Below, piece after piece: positions 1 to 6,922 of a stretch of 14,352 bases of DNA. Made by a program: the position numbers and the translations under genes. The stretch lies in assembly GCA_945877725.1 (NCBI GenBank), contig CAMDXR010000036.1:1-14352 (forward strand). Reading direction: 5' to 3'. The stretch's first letter is position 1. The number at the start of each line of letters is the position of its first letter. Source of the DNA: Limnohabitans sp. Rim8. Its GTDB lineage: Bacteria > Pseudomonadota > Gammaproteobacteria > Burkholderiales > Burkholderiaceae_C. The notes under the pieces are model-generated. The model did not search any database. It saw only the letters and a program-made list of their open reading frames with translations, and was not told the origin of the DNA.

Positions 1-404
1 CCCATGAAGTCAAACTCGAAGCAGGCCACCACCAAAGGGATGCTGTGTACGGCCCCGCCCATGACCACCAGGGCGTCGGTTTCTCCGGTGTTGTTCATGG
101 CTTCTTTGAGGCGCTCGGGGTATTTACGGCTGTCTTTGAACTTCAGCGCATCCACCGGGAGCACTTCTTGGCCGATTTCGTAACGGCCTTCGCCATCCAA
201 AAACGAATTCAGGCGGGCGCGTGCCCCAATGCGCAAGTGGTGCGCGCAGCCAGGGCAGACGTTGTGGTTTTCTTCCAGATCTGTTTTGTAAAGAACGGTT
301 TCGCAGCTGGGGCACTTAACCCATAAGCCTTCGGGTATGGTTCGGCGGTCGGCCGGATCGGTGTGTTGAATCTTGGGGGGAAGCAGTTTTTCGAGCCAAC
401 TCAT
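1..404 (-). CDS. accD: Acetyl-CoA carboxylase carboxyltransferase subunit beta (5' part, runs off the window)
   Basis: AccD is the beta half of the carboxyltransferase that moves the carboxyl group from biotin on BCCP to acetyl-CoA, giving malonyl-CoA for fatty-acid synthesis in the cytoplasm. The visible 134 codons begin MSWLEKLLPPK, a typical AccD start, and carry the four-cysteine zinc ribbon as CPSC (C31, C34) and CPGC (C50, C53). The start of the crotonase-like carboxyltransferase domain follows (near PERLKEAMNN, about residue 95 onward). The ATG at 404 is supported by a strong ribosome-binding site, AAGGAGA, at 411-417 with 6-nt spacing. The remaining roughly 155 residues lie outside the window on the low-coordinate side, so integrity of the C-terminus cannot be judged. 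It is the last gene seen of the asd-trp string, 75 bp after trpA; this neighbourhood (truA, trp genes, accD, then often folC) is common in proteobacteria. Confidence 0.95.
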   Translation of the reverse strand, partial: MSWLEKLLPPKIQHTDPADRRTIPEGLWVKCPSCETVLYKTDLEENHNVCPGCAHHLRIGARARLNSFLDGEGRYEIGQEVLPVDALKFKDSRKYPERLKEAMNNTGETDALVVMGGAVHSIPLVVACFEFDFM

Positions 405-479
405 GAGGATTCTCCTTCAGGGGCGGATTATCGTTGATACGCGGATGGGGCTTTCAGCACTCGCCCGGGTTCTGCCAGC

Positions 480-1289
480 TCAGGCATCGAGCGCCTGGCG
501 GATACCTTGCAAAAACTCGGCTGCCACAGCGTTCACGCGCTCAGCGGGTTCGGCATCGATCAATTGAATCAATCGGCTGCCAATCACCACGGCATCGGCC
601 ACTTTGCTGATGGCCTTGGCGGTGGCTGCATCGCGAATGCCAAAACCCACACCCACGGGGATGTGCACATGTTGACGAATGCGGGGCAGCATGGCTTCGA
701 CTGCGTCGGTGTCCAGCGCGCCCGAGCCTGTGACGCCCTTGAGGGACACGTAGTACACATAGCCGCTGGCCACTTGGGCCACTTGTTTCATGCGTTCTTC
801 GGTGCTGGTGGGGGCCAGTAAAAAGATCAAGTCCATGCTGTGGGCGCGCAGCTTGGCAGCAAAATCCACACACTCTTCAGGGGGGTAGTCCACGATCAAG
901 ACGCCATCTACACCTGCAGCAGAGGCATCGCTGATGAAACGGTCGGTGCCGTGCTTCTGGTCGTAACGCTCCACCGGGTTGGCATAGCCCATCAGCACCA
1001 CGGGCGTTGTGTGGTTGGTTTGGCGAAATTCGCGCACCATGGCCAGCACCTGCGCGGTGCCAATCCCCAGCGCCAGCGCTTTGTCGCCTGCTTTTTGGAT
1101 CACGGGACCATCGGCAGAAGGGTCTGAAAACGGCACCCCCAGCTCAATGATGTCGGCCCCGGCCGCAGCCATGGCATGCATCAGGGACACGGTGGTGTTG
1201 GCTTGGGGGAAGCCCGCCGTGACATAAGGGATCAAGGCTTTGCGGCCTTGCGATTGAAGGGCTGAGAGAGTGGAATCGATGCGGCTCAT
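480..1289 (-). CDS. trpA: Tryptophan synthase alpha chain
   Basis: TrpA cleaves indole-3-glycerol phosphate to indole and glyceraldehyde-3-phosphate and passes indole through a tunnel to TrpB. The 269-residue protein has the normal family length. Both catalytic acids are present at their classical positions: E49 in IIELGVPFSDP and D60 in SADGPVIQ. The phosphate-binding loops GVGFGIRD and VIGSRLIQ are also visible in the C-terminal half of the TIM barrel. The start chosen is the ATG at 1289, which gives MSRIDSTL. The sequence before it (1290-1311) shows no recognisable Shine-Dalgarno, which is unusual because trpB and trpA are normally tightly coupled; here 90 bp with two palindromes lie between them. 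It is followed by accD after 75 bp with no evident terminator between. Confidence 0.97.
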   Translation of the reverse strand: MSRIDSTLSALQSQGRKALIPYVTAGFPQANTTVSLMHAMAAAGADIIELGVPFSDPSADGPVIQKAGDKALALGIGTAQVLAMVREFRQTNHTTPVVLMGYANPVERYDQKHGTDRFISDASAAGVDGVLIVDYPPEECVDFAAKLRAHSMDLIFLLAPTSTEERMKQVAQVASGYVYYVSLKGVTGSGALDTDAVEAMLPRIRQHVHIPVGVGFGIRDAATAKAISKVADAVVIGSRLIQLIDAEPAERVNAVAAEFLQGIRQALDA

Positions 1290-1309
1290 GATGTCAGTGA
1301 ATTCAGTAA

Positions 1310-1377
1310 GCGCGCGCCCCTGCGCGCAAAGGGTGGGGTGGCGAAGGCCTGTGCGAGCAGGGGCTCGCCCCCACAGG
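1310..1377. repeat. Paired palindromes in inverted orientation between trpB and trpA (REP/REPIN-like)
   Basis: Two perfect 6-bp palindromes with 4-nt loops sit 25 nt apart. The first, at 1312-1327, reads GCGCGC-CCCT-GCGCGC on the plus strand. The second, at 1353-1368, reads GCGAGC-CCCT-GCTCGC on the minus strand and is flanked by CCTGT (1348-1352) and ACAGG (1373-1377), which extend the stem. The same CCCT loop in opposite orientations makes the pair an inverted doublet. The minus-strand string GTGGGGGCGAGC preceding the loop resembles REP sequences of pseudomonads (GTGGGAGCGRGC type). The second palindrome begins 2 nt after the trpB stop codon. REP identity is inferred from shape and resemblance; only one doublet is present in this window, so repetition in the genome was not seen. 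Confidence 0.55.
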
Positions 1378-1379
1378 GT

Positions 1380-2675
1380 TTACTTCACGAGGTGAATGGG
1401 TTGTTCAGCGCCCTTGACCGACTGGCCTTGGCAGCTTGGGCGGCAATAAAAATCGGCATTGGATAAATCGGCCACGGTGCCAATGTCCTTGTCGCCACGA
1501 CCCGACATGTTGACCAGAATGGATTGGTCAGGGCGCATGGTTTTGGCCAGTTTCATGGCGTAGGCCACAGCGTGGCTTGACTCCAACGCGGGGATGATGC
1601 CCTCGGTACGGCACAGGTAGTGAAAGGCGTCAAGGGCTTCTTTGTCGGTGATGCCCACGTATTCGGCCCTGCCGATGTCTTTCAGGAAGGCGTGTTCCGG
1701 TCCCACACCCGGGTAGTCCAGCCCTGCGCTCACGCTGTGGGTTTCGGTGATCTGGCCGTTTTCATCTTGCAGGATATAGGTACGGTTGCCATGCAAAACG
1801 CCGGGTGTGCCCCGTTGCAGCGAGGCTGAATGCTTGTTTGTGTCCATGCCTTCGCCTGCGGCCTCAATGCCGATCAGTCGGGTTTTGTCGTGCGCAATAT
1901 AGGGGTAGAAGATGCCCATGGCGTTGCTGCCCCCGCCCACGCAAGCCAGCACGGCGTCGGGTTGCATGTCGCCAGAAGTGGCGTCCATCTTCAGCGACTT
2001 GAACATGTCGGGCATTTGCGTCAGGCATTCCTCGCCGATCACGCTTTGAAAGTCGCGCACCATCATGGGGTAGGGGTGAGGGCCCGCTACCGTGCCGATG
2101 ATGTAGAAAGTGTTGTCCACGTTGGCCACCCAATCGCGCATGGCTTCGTTCAGGGCGTCCTTCAGGGTTTTGCTGCCCGACTCGACCGGCACCACGGTGG
2201 CCCCCAGCAGTTTCATGCGGTAAACGTTGGGGCTTTGGCGTTTTACGTCTTCGGCCCCCATGTAAACCACGCACTCTAGGCCGTAACGGGCGCAAATGGT
2301 GGCAGTGGCCACGCCGTGCTGGCCTGCACCGGTCTCGGCGATCACGCGCGGTTTACCCATGCGCTTGGCCAACATGGCCTGGCCAATCGTGTTGTTGATC
2401 TTGTGTGCGCCCGTGTGGTTTAGGTCTTCGCGTTTCAAGAAGATTTGGGCTCCGCCCATTTCACGGCTCATGCGGGCTGCGTGATAAATGGGCGATGGGC
2501 GACCCACAAAATGGGCCAACTCGGACTTGAATTCGGCGATGAACTCGGGGTCGTGCTGGTAGCGGGCGTAGGCGGTTTTCAGTTCATTGATGGCGTGGGT
2601 CAGGGTTTCACTGACAAAACTGCCGCCATAAATGCCGAAATGGCCCTTGGCATCGGGTTGTTGGTAGTCGTACAT
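1380..2675 (-). CDS. trpB: Tryptophan synthase beta chain
   Basis: TrpB is the PLP enzyme that condenses indole with serine to give tryptophan. From the ATG at 2675 the protein is 431 residues, starting MYDYQQPDAKGHFG, the usual TrpB opening. The PLP lysine is K92 in GAHKINNT and the catalytic glutamate is E114 in AETGAGQHG. The glycine-rich phosphate-binding loop GGGSNAMG and the C-terminal SGRGDKDI motif are intact. The C-terminus runs about 27 residues past the usual end, with a CRPSC pair, so the protein is longer than the 397-residue E. coli enzyme. The frame is open further upstream to an ATG at 2726 and a GTG at 2735; these would overlap trpF and add residues not typical of the family, and no start has a good Shine-Dalgarno. 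The gene follows trpF by 34 bp. Confidence 0.97.
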   Translation of the reverse strand: MYDYQQPDAKGHFGIYGGSFVSETLTHAINELKTAYARYQHDPEFIAEFKSELAHFVGRPSPIYHAARMSREMGGAQIFLKREDLNHTGAHKINNTIGQAMLAKRMGKPRVIAETGAGQHGVATATICARYGLECVVYMGAEDVKRQSPNVYRMKLLGATVVPVESGSKTLKDALNEAMRDWVANVDNTFYIIGTVAGPHPYPMMVRDFQSVIGEECLTQMPDMFKSLKMDATSGDMQPDAVLACVGGGSNAMGIFYPYIAHDKTRLIGIEAAGEGMDTNKHSASLQRGTPGVLHGNRTYILQDENGQITETHSVSAGLDYPGVGPEHAFLKDIGRAEYVGITDKEALDAFHYLCRTEGIIPALESSHAVAYAMKLAKTMRPDQSILVNMSGRGDKDIGTVADLSNADFYCRPSCQGQSVKGAEQPIHLVK

Positions 2676-2709
2676 GGCTGATTTTGCGGATTTGAATCCG
2701 GGGGAAAGT

Positions 2710-3432
2710 TCAAGAGAGGTCAGCATCTGCGGCACGCACTGCCGCTACAAATTGCTGGATTTTCAGGGCATCTTTCAGGCTTTTATCGGCCTCGATGCCC
2801 GAGCTCACATCAACGGCCAGAGACAGGCCGTGTGAGCGCAGGGCGCGAATGCCATCGGCCACGTTTGCAGGTGTGAGTCCACCAGACAAAACGAGGTGAG
2901 CATTGACGTTTGGTGGCAGCAGTGACCAATTGAATGTTTTCCCGCCGCCGCCGTATCCGTCGACGTGGGCGTCGAGCAAGAGGGCTTGGGCTTGGTGGTG
3001 AAGGAGGGCGTATCTTACCAAGTCGAAGTTGGCCGCCTCGGTCAGGGGTATTCGGGCCGCTTTCAGGTGTGGGCGACCTGTGGTCAGGCTCATGGCGGCA
3101 CAAAATTCGGGGGTCTCGTCGCCATGAAACTGAAGCAAGGCACCCGGCACTGCGGCACATGCGGCCTGAATGCGCTCAGGGGTGTCGTTGACGAACAGCA
3201 AAACAGGCGCGACAAATGGGGGCAGCAACCGGGCCAGTTCAGCCGCGCGTTCTACAGTCACGTTGCGGGGGCTGGGCGGGTAAAGCACAAAACCAATGGC
3301 ATCGGCCCCGGCGGTCACAGCGGCCAGCACATCCGCTTCGCGGGTGAAACCGCACATTTTGATGCGGGTGCGGTGCTGCGCAGGCCGGTTGTAGCCCAGG
3401 GGTGACGGTGAAACGGCGTTTTGCTGGGTCAT
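2710..3432 (-). CDS. trpF: Phosphoribosylanthranilate isomerase
   Basis: TrpF isomerises N-(5'-phosphoribosyl)anthranilate to the carboxyphenylaminodeoxyribulose phosphate used by TrpC. From the ATG at 3432 the protein is 240 residues. The catalytic pair is visible: C27 in IKMCGFT and D154 in LLLDAHVDGYGGGGKTF, the latter followed by the glycine-rich phosphate loop. The strands LSGGLTP and VDVSSGIE complete the C-terminal phosphate site of the TIM barrel. About 20 residues precede the first beta strand, a little longer than minimal TrpF proteins. The ATG overlaps the truA stop as ATGA, which supports this start over a TTG at 3441 and suggests translational coupling. trpC is not in this window. 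Confidence 0.96.
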   Translation of the reverse strand: MTQQNAVSPSPLGYNRPAQHRTRIKMCGFTREADVLAAVTAGADAIGFVLYPPSPRNVTVERAAELARLLPPFVAPVLLFVNDTPERIQAACAAVPGALLQFHGDETPEFCAAMSLTTGRPHLKAARIPLTEAANFDLVRYALLHHQAQALLLDAHVDGYGGGGKTFNWSLLPPNVNAHLVLSGGLTPANVADGIRALRSHGLSLAVDVSSGIEADKSLKDALKIQQFVAAVRAADADLS

Positions 3433-4214
3433 GGCAACCAATCAAAAGCAGGGGTGGTGTCGGGCAATCCCCACTCGGGGCTGTAAATAGGGCCAGCAAA
3501 GTACAGGCCATCGGGTGAAAACGTGGGGGCAGCGGCATCCCGGTTTTTGGCGTGCAGCACTTCGCGCATCCAGTCCGGGCTTTGTTGACCCTGCCCGATG
3601 CAAACCAGGCAACCCATGATGTTACGAATCATGTGGTGCAAAAAAGCGTTGCCTTCAAACTCAAACCGCCAGTAAGCCCCGTGCCGGGTAATTTTGATGT
3701 GTCTGAGCGTTTTGACGGGCGATAAAGCTTGGCAACTGCTGGCCCTGAACGAAGAAAAGTCTTGTTCGCCCAGCAAATGCAGGCTGGCTTGGCGCATCGC
3801 GTCTTCATTTAAGGGGCGGAAAACCCATCCCACGCGCCCCGCTTCGAGGCTGGGGCGCACGATGGAATCGAGCAGCACATAGACATAGCGCCTGCCTGTG
3901 GCGCTGCCACGACAGTGGAAGGTGTCGGGTACATATTGCGCCCATTGCACAGCAATGTCGTGGGGCAAATAACGGTTGGTGCCGCGTATCCAGGCATAAG
4001 AGTCGCGCTGAATGGGGGTGTCAAAGTGCACCACTTGCATCAAGCCATGCACACCGGCATCGGTGCGGCCTGCGCACAAAGTGCTGACCCTTTGCACATC
4101 GCAAAATTGGGCCAAGGCTTTTTCAAGTTTGTCTTGAATGGTCAGGCCCGTGCTTTGGCTTTGCCAGCCTTGATAGGCTGTACCCGAGTAGCTGACGCCC
4201 AGGGCAAGCCTCAC
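3429..4214 (-). CDS. truA: tRNA pseudouridine(38-40) synthase
   Basis: TruA converts uridines 38-40 in the anticodon arm of many tRNAs to pseudouridine. The 261-residue protein matches the family length. The catalytic aspartate is D52 in AGRTDAGVHG, and the family motifs YSGTAYQGWQSQ near the N-terminus, FRASSCQA in the middle, and FLHHMIRNIMG in the C-terminal half are all present. The start is GTG at 4214, overlapping the fimV stop as GTGA. No independent Shine-Dalgarno is needed if ribosomes re-initiate after fimV, so TruA dosage is probably tied to fimV translation. The downstream end overlaps trpF by 4 nt in the same manner. Confidence 0.97.
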   Translation of the reverse strand: MRLALGVSYSGTAYQGWQSQSTGLTIQDKLEKALAQFCDVQRVSTLCAGRTDAGVHGLMQVVHFDTPIQRDSYAWIRGTNRYLPHDIAVQWAQYVPDTFHCRGSATGRRYVYVLLDSIVRPSLEAGRVGWVFRPLNEDAMRQASLHLLGEQDFSSFRASSCQALSPVKTLRHIKITRHGAYWRFEFEGNAFLHHMIRNIMGCLVCIGQGQQSPDWMREVLHAKNRDAAAPTFSPDGLYFAGPIYSPEWGLPDTTPAFDWLP

Positions 4215-5659
4215 TTGACGGTGCCCGGGACAGAAGCTGGCGCGGCTTGCTCCGCTGGGGCGGCTTCGGAGGGTTGGGGAGGCGGTGTCAGGTTCAAGTC
4301 CAAACTGGCAAATTGCGGCGGCAAGCCTGAGTGAAGGGGCTCAAAACCAGGCGATTGGCTGGACTGACCAAACAAATTTTCTTCCACGGTCGTTTGGCGT
4401 CTGGTCCACCAAGCCAAGCCTGCCATGCCCGCCAAAAGAGCCAACACCCAGGCCCAGACAGAAGGGTTGCTGCTGACTTGCTCAAGCAAAGATCGGGGGG
4501 CTGACTCGGCCGCAGCCAAGGGCACGCTGGGTTTCAAGGGCGAAGTTTCCACCGGTCCGGTGGTCTTGACTTCGGGGGGGGCTGACAAGGATTTCAATGT
4601 TTCGAGGTTCTTTTTGAGCTCGGCCAGTTGTTCTGTTTTGTCCTGAATTTCCCGTTCAACCGCCATTCGTGCTTCTGAGCTGTCAGCGGTGATCTCACGT
4701 TTGCTCAGAGTCAGTTTGTCTTGGGCCGACCCGGCGGGCACAGGCGCTGAGGGTTCGCTGACTTGACCGGTCATTTCCCGGCCAGCGCCTTCGGTGGCTT
4801 TTTGGGTGGATTGGGCCAAACGACGGGCATAGGCCACAAAGTCAACGGTTTGAGCAATCACCGTCTGGCGGGCTTCTTCGGCCGAAATCAGGGCCGCCTC
4901 TTGAGCGTTGGGCAGTTGAACTTGTGCACCTTCGCGCAGCAAATGGACATTGCCTTCAATGAAAGCTTCGGGATTTGCCCGCACCATGGCCAGCAGCATT
5001 TGGTCCAGCGACACGTCCGCAGGCATTTTTTGCAGCACCAATTTCGAGGCTGTATCGCCTGACTTCACCCGGATGACGGTCTCTGTGGGTTGGGCTGCGT
5101 TTGCGGCAACAGAGGCGGCGGCGAGAGCCAGTGGCTGAGATGACACCACGGGCGCCATGACTTGGGCTGGCCCTGCGTCGGGTGCGGCCTTTTCTGGCTT
5201 GACCGACGCGGCGCCCACAGGCGAGATCAGCAGCGTGTAGTTCATGGCCAAACGGCCCGCAGGCCACTGGGCCTCCACAATCACATCCAAAAAGTGCTCG
5301 TTAACGGGGGTGATGCCGGTCAGGCCAATAAAAGGCTTGCCATCACCCCGAAACTCCAAGCGGGCTTGCACACCCGCCAAGGCGGGATGAAAAACCATGC
5401 CCGCTTGCTCGAAACTGCCGGGCTCTGCCAATTGGACCTTGAGCCTGCGAAGATCTTCTATCTTGTAATTGGTGATCTCTATGGCCGCCCGAAGGGGTTG
5501 CCCTAAACCCGAATCCACCAAAAACTGGCCCAAGCTCAAGGCTTGGGCTGACCAGCTGGCGCAGGCCAACACCGATGCCACAGCCCAGGTTTTGGCTGGG
5601 CGTCTGGCAAAAGGTTTGGCAAGTTTCATGCGCAGCAAGTTTTTAGTGTGTAAGGGCAT
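4211..5659 (-). CDS. fimV: FimV-like cell-pole/type IV pilus assembly protein, short form
   Basis: FimV proteins are inner-membrane, peptidoglycan-associated scaffolds that help polar organisation, type IV pili and twitching. The 482 residues show a signal peptide ending near residue 40 (SAQA before LSLGQFL), then the conserved FimV N-terminal domain at about 41-147 (LGQPLRAAIEI, NEHFLDVIVEAQWP, YTLLISP). A LysM-like segment lies at about 195-250 (IRVKSGDTASKL, MVRANPEAFI). A short coiled coil follows at about 328-358, a single membrane helix at 401-418 (VWAWVLALLAG), and then only 64 residues of proline-rich tail. The large cytoplasmic part with TPR repeats and a FimV C-terminal domain, seen in family members of 800 residues or more, is absent. 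The start could also be the ATG at 5629 (MKLAKPF), which fits a signal peptide equally well; neither has a clear Shine-Dalgarno. The stop overlaps the truA start. Confidence 0.85.
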   Translation of the reverse strand: MPLHTKNLLRMKLAKPFARRPAKTWAVASVLACASWSAQALSLGQFLVDSGLGQPLRAAIEITNYKIEDLRRLKVQLAEPGSFEQAGMVFHPALAGVQARLEFRGDGKPFIGLTGITPVNEHFLDVIVEAQWPAGRLAMNYTLLISPVGAASVKPEKAAPDAGPAQVMAPVVSSQPLALAAASVAANAAQPTETVIRVKSGDTASKLVLQKMPADVSLDQMLLAMVRANPEAFIEGNVHLLREGAQVQLPNAQEAALISAEEARQTVIAQTVDFVAYARRLAQSTQKATEGAGREMTGQVSEPSAPVPAGSAQDKLTLSKREITADSSEARMAVEREIQDKTEQLAELKKNLETLKSLSAPPEVKTTGPVETSPLKPSVPLAAAESAPRSLLEQVSSNPSVWAWVLALLAGMAGLAWWTRRQTTVEENLFGQSSQSPGFEPLHSGLPPQFASLDLNLTPPPQPSEAAPAEQAAPASVPGTVK

Positions 5660-5698
5660 GGCGTGAATCGAGCATATCGGTGGCCAGCTCAGCCCGTA

Positions 5699-6829
5699 TC
5701 AAGCGTCCAGCAAGATGCGCAGCATGCGGCGCAAGGGCTCAGCAGCGCCCCACAACAACTGGTCACCAATGGTGAATGCGCCCACATATTCAGGCCCCAT
5801 GGCCAACTTGCGGACACGGCCAACCGGAATCGTCATGGTGCCAGTCACGGCCACAGGGGTCAGGTCCTTTAGCGTGGCCTCACGGGTGTTGGGCACCACT
5901 TTGACCCAATCGTTGTCTGCGGCGATCATGGCTTCGATGTCGGCCACGGGCACGTCTTTCTTCAGTTTGAAGGTCAGGGCCTGGCTGTGGCAACGCATGG
6001 CACCGATGCGAACGCAAAATCCGTCAACTGGGATGGCCGCAGAGTTGAACCCCTCGCCCATGCCCAGAATCTTGTTGGTCTCGGCCATGCCTTTCCACTC
6101 TTCCTTGGACATGCCATTGCCCAAGTCCTTGTCGATCCAGGGGATCAAGGAGCCCCCCAGGGGCGCGCCAAAGTTGGTGGTTTCCGCGGCCGTCAGGGCG
6201 CGTTGCTTGGCCACGACCATGCGATCAATTTCCAGAATGGCGCTTTTCGGGTCGTCCAGTAGGGCTTTGACTTCGGCGTTGAGGGTGCCATATTGAGTCA
6301 GCAGTTCGCGCATGTGCTGGGCACCCCCACCGGAAGCGGCTTGGTAAGTTTGGGTGCTCATCCACTCCACCAATCCAGCTTTGTAGAGTGCGCCTACGCC
6401 CATCAGCATGCACGACACGGTGCAATTGCCGCCTATCCAGTTGTTGCCACCGTGTGCCAACGCGTTTTTGATGACCGGCATGTTGACCGGGTCCAGGATG
6501 ATGATGGCGTCTTTTTCCATGCGCAAGGTGGAGGCGGCGTCAATCCAGTGGCCATTCCAGCCCGCAGCGCGCAGCTTGGGGAACACTGCCGAGGTGTAGT
6601 CGCCACCTTGGGCCGTGATGATGATCTCGCAGCGCTTGAGTTGCTCGATGTTGAAGGCGTCTTGCAGCGTGGTCTCGTTCTTGGCCATTGCAGGGGCTTT
6701 ACCGCCTGAATTGGAGGTGGAAAAGAACAGGGGCTCAATCAGGTCAAAGTCTTTTTCCTGAATCATGCGGTCCATCAGAACCGAGCCGACCATGCCGCGC
6801 CAGCCAACCAAACCTACTAACTTGCTCAT
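5699..6829 (-). CDS. asd: Aspartate-semialdehyde dehydrogenase
   Basis: Asd reduces aspartyl-4-phosphate with NADPH to aspartate semialdehyde, the branch point to diaminopimelate/lysine, threonine, isoleucine and methionine. The 376-residue length fits the gram-negative class. The NADP-binding motif GLVGWRGMVGS is at residues 6-16, the catalytic cysteine is C136 in GGNCTVSCMLMG, and the substrate-binding TYQAASGGGAQHM stretch and active-site histidine region RIGAMRCHSQA are present. The start ATG at 6829 is preceded by AAAGGG at 6837-6842 with 7-nt spacing, a moderate ribosome-binding site. A 252-bp leader separates it from leuB and contains a candidate promoter, a small ORF and competing hairpins, so asd probably starts its own transcript as well as receiving read-through from leuB. 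It is followed by fimV after 39 bp. Confidence 0.97.
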   Translation of the reverse strand: MSKLVGLVGWRGMVGSVLMDRMIQEKDFDLIEPLFFSTSNSGGKAPAMAKNETTLQDAFNIEQLKRCEIIITAQGGDYTSAVFPKLRAAGWNGHWIDAASTLRMEKDAIIILDPVNMPVIKNALAHGGNNWIGGNCTVSCMLMGVGALYKAGLVEWMSTQTYQAASGGGAQHMRELLTQYGTLNAEVKALLDDPKSAILEIDRMVVAKQRALTAAETTNFGAPLGGSLIPWIDKDLGNGMSKEEWKGMAETNKILGMGEGFNSAAIPVDGFCVRIGAMRCHSQALTFKLKKDVPVADIEAMIAADNDWVKVVPNTREATLKDLTPVAVTGTMTIPVGRVRKLAMGPEYVGAFTIGDQLLWGAAEPLRRMLRILLDA

Positions 6830-6852
6830 TTCAACGCCCTTTCAGTTTTTTA

Positions 6853-6916
6853 AAACAGTGTTTGACCAGACTGTTTGCCCGGCTCGTCTGGCCGGGGGGG
6901 GCGCACGACGAACCAG
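6853..6916 (-). promoter_or_regulatory. Competing hairpins in the asd leader (attenuator-like)
   Basis: On the transcribed strand four stems overlap. Stem A pairs 6907-6916 with 6879-6888 (CUGGUUCGUC with GACGAGCCGG, 10 pairs including two G-U). Stem B is local and all G/C, pairing 6891-6896 with 6878-6883 (CCCGGC and GCCGGG, 7-nt loop). Stem C pairs 6886-6893 with 6864-6871 (GGCCAGAC and GUCUGGUC, one G-U). Stem D pairs 6870-6876 with 6853-6859 (AAACAGU and ACUGUUU, 10-nt loop). A and B exclude C, and C excludes D. Stem D is followed by only a short U run, then A residues, so it is a poor intrinsic terminator. Regulation by these stems is an inference; the pairings are read directly from the sequence. 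Confidence 0.4.
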
Positions 6917-6922
6917 GCTGGA

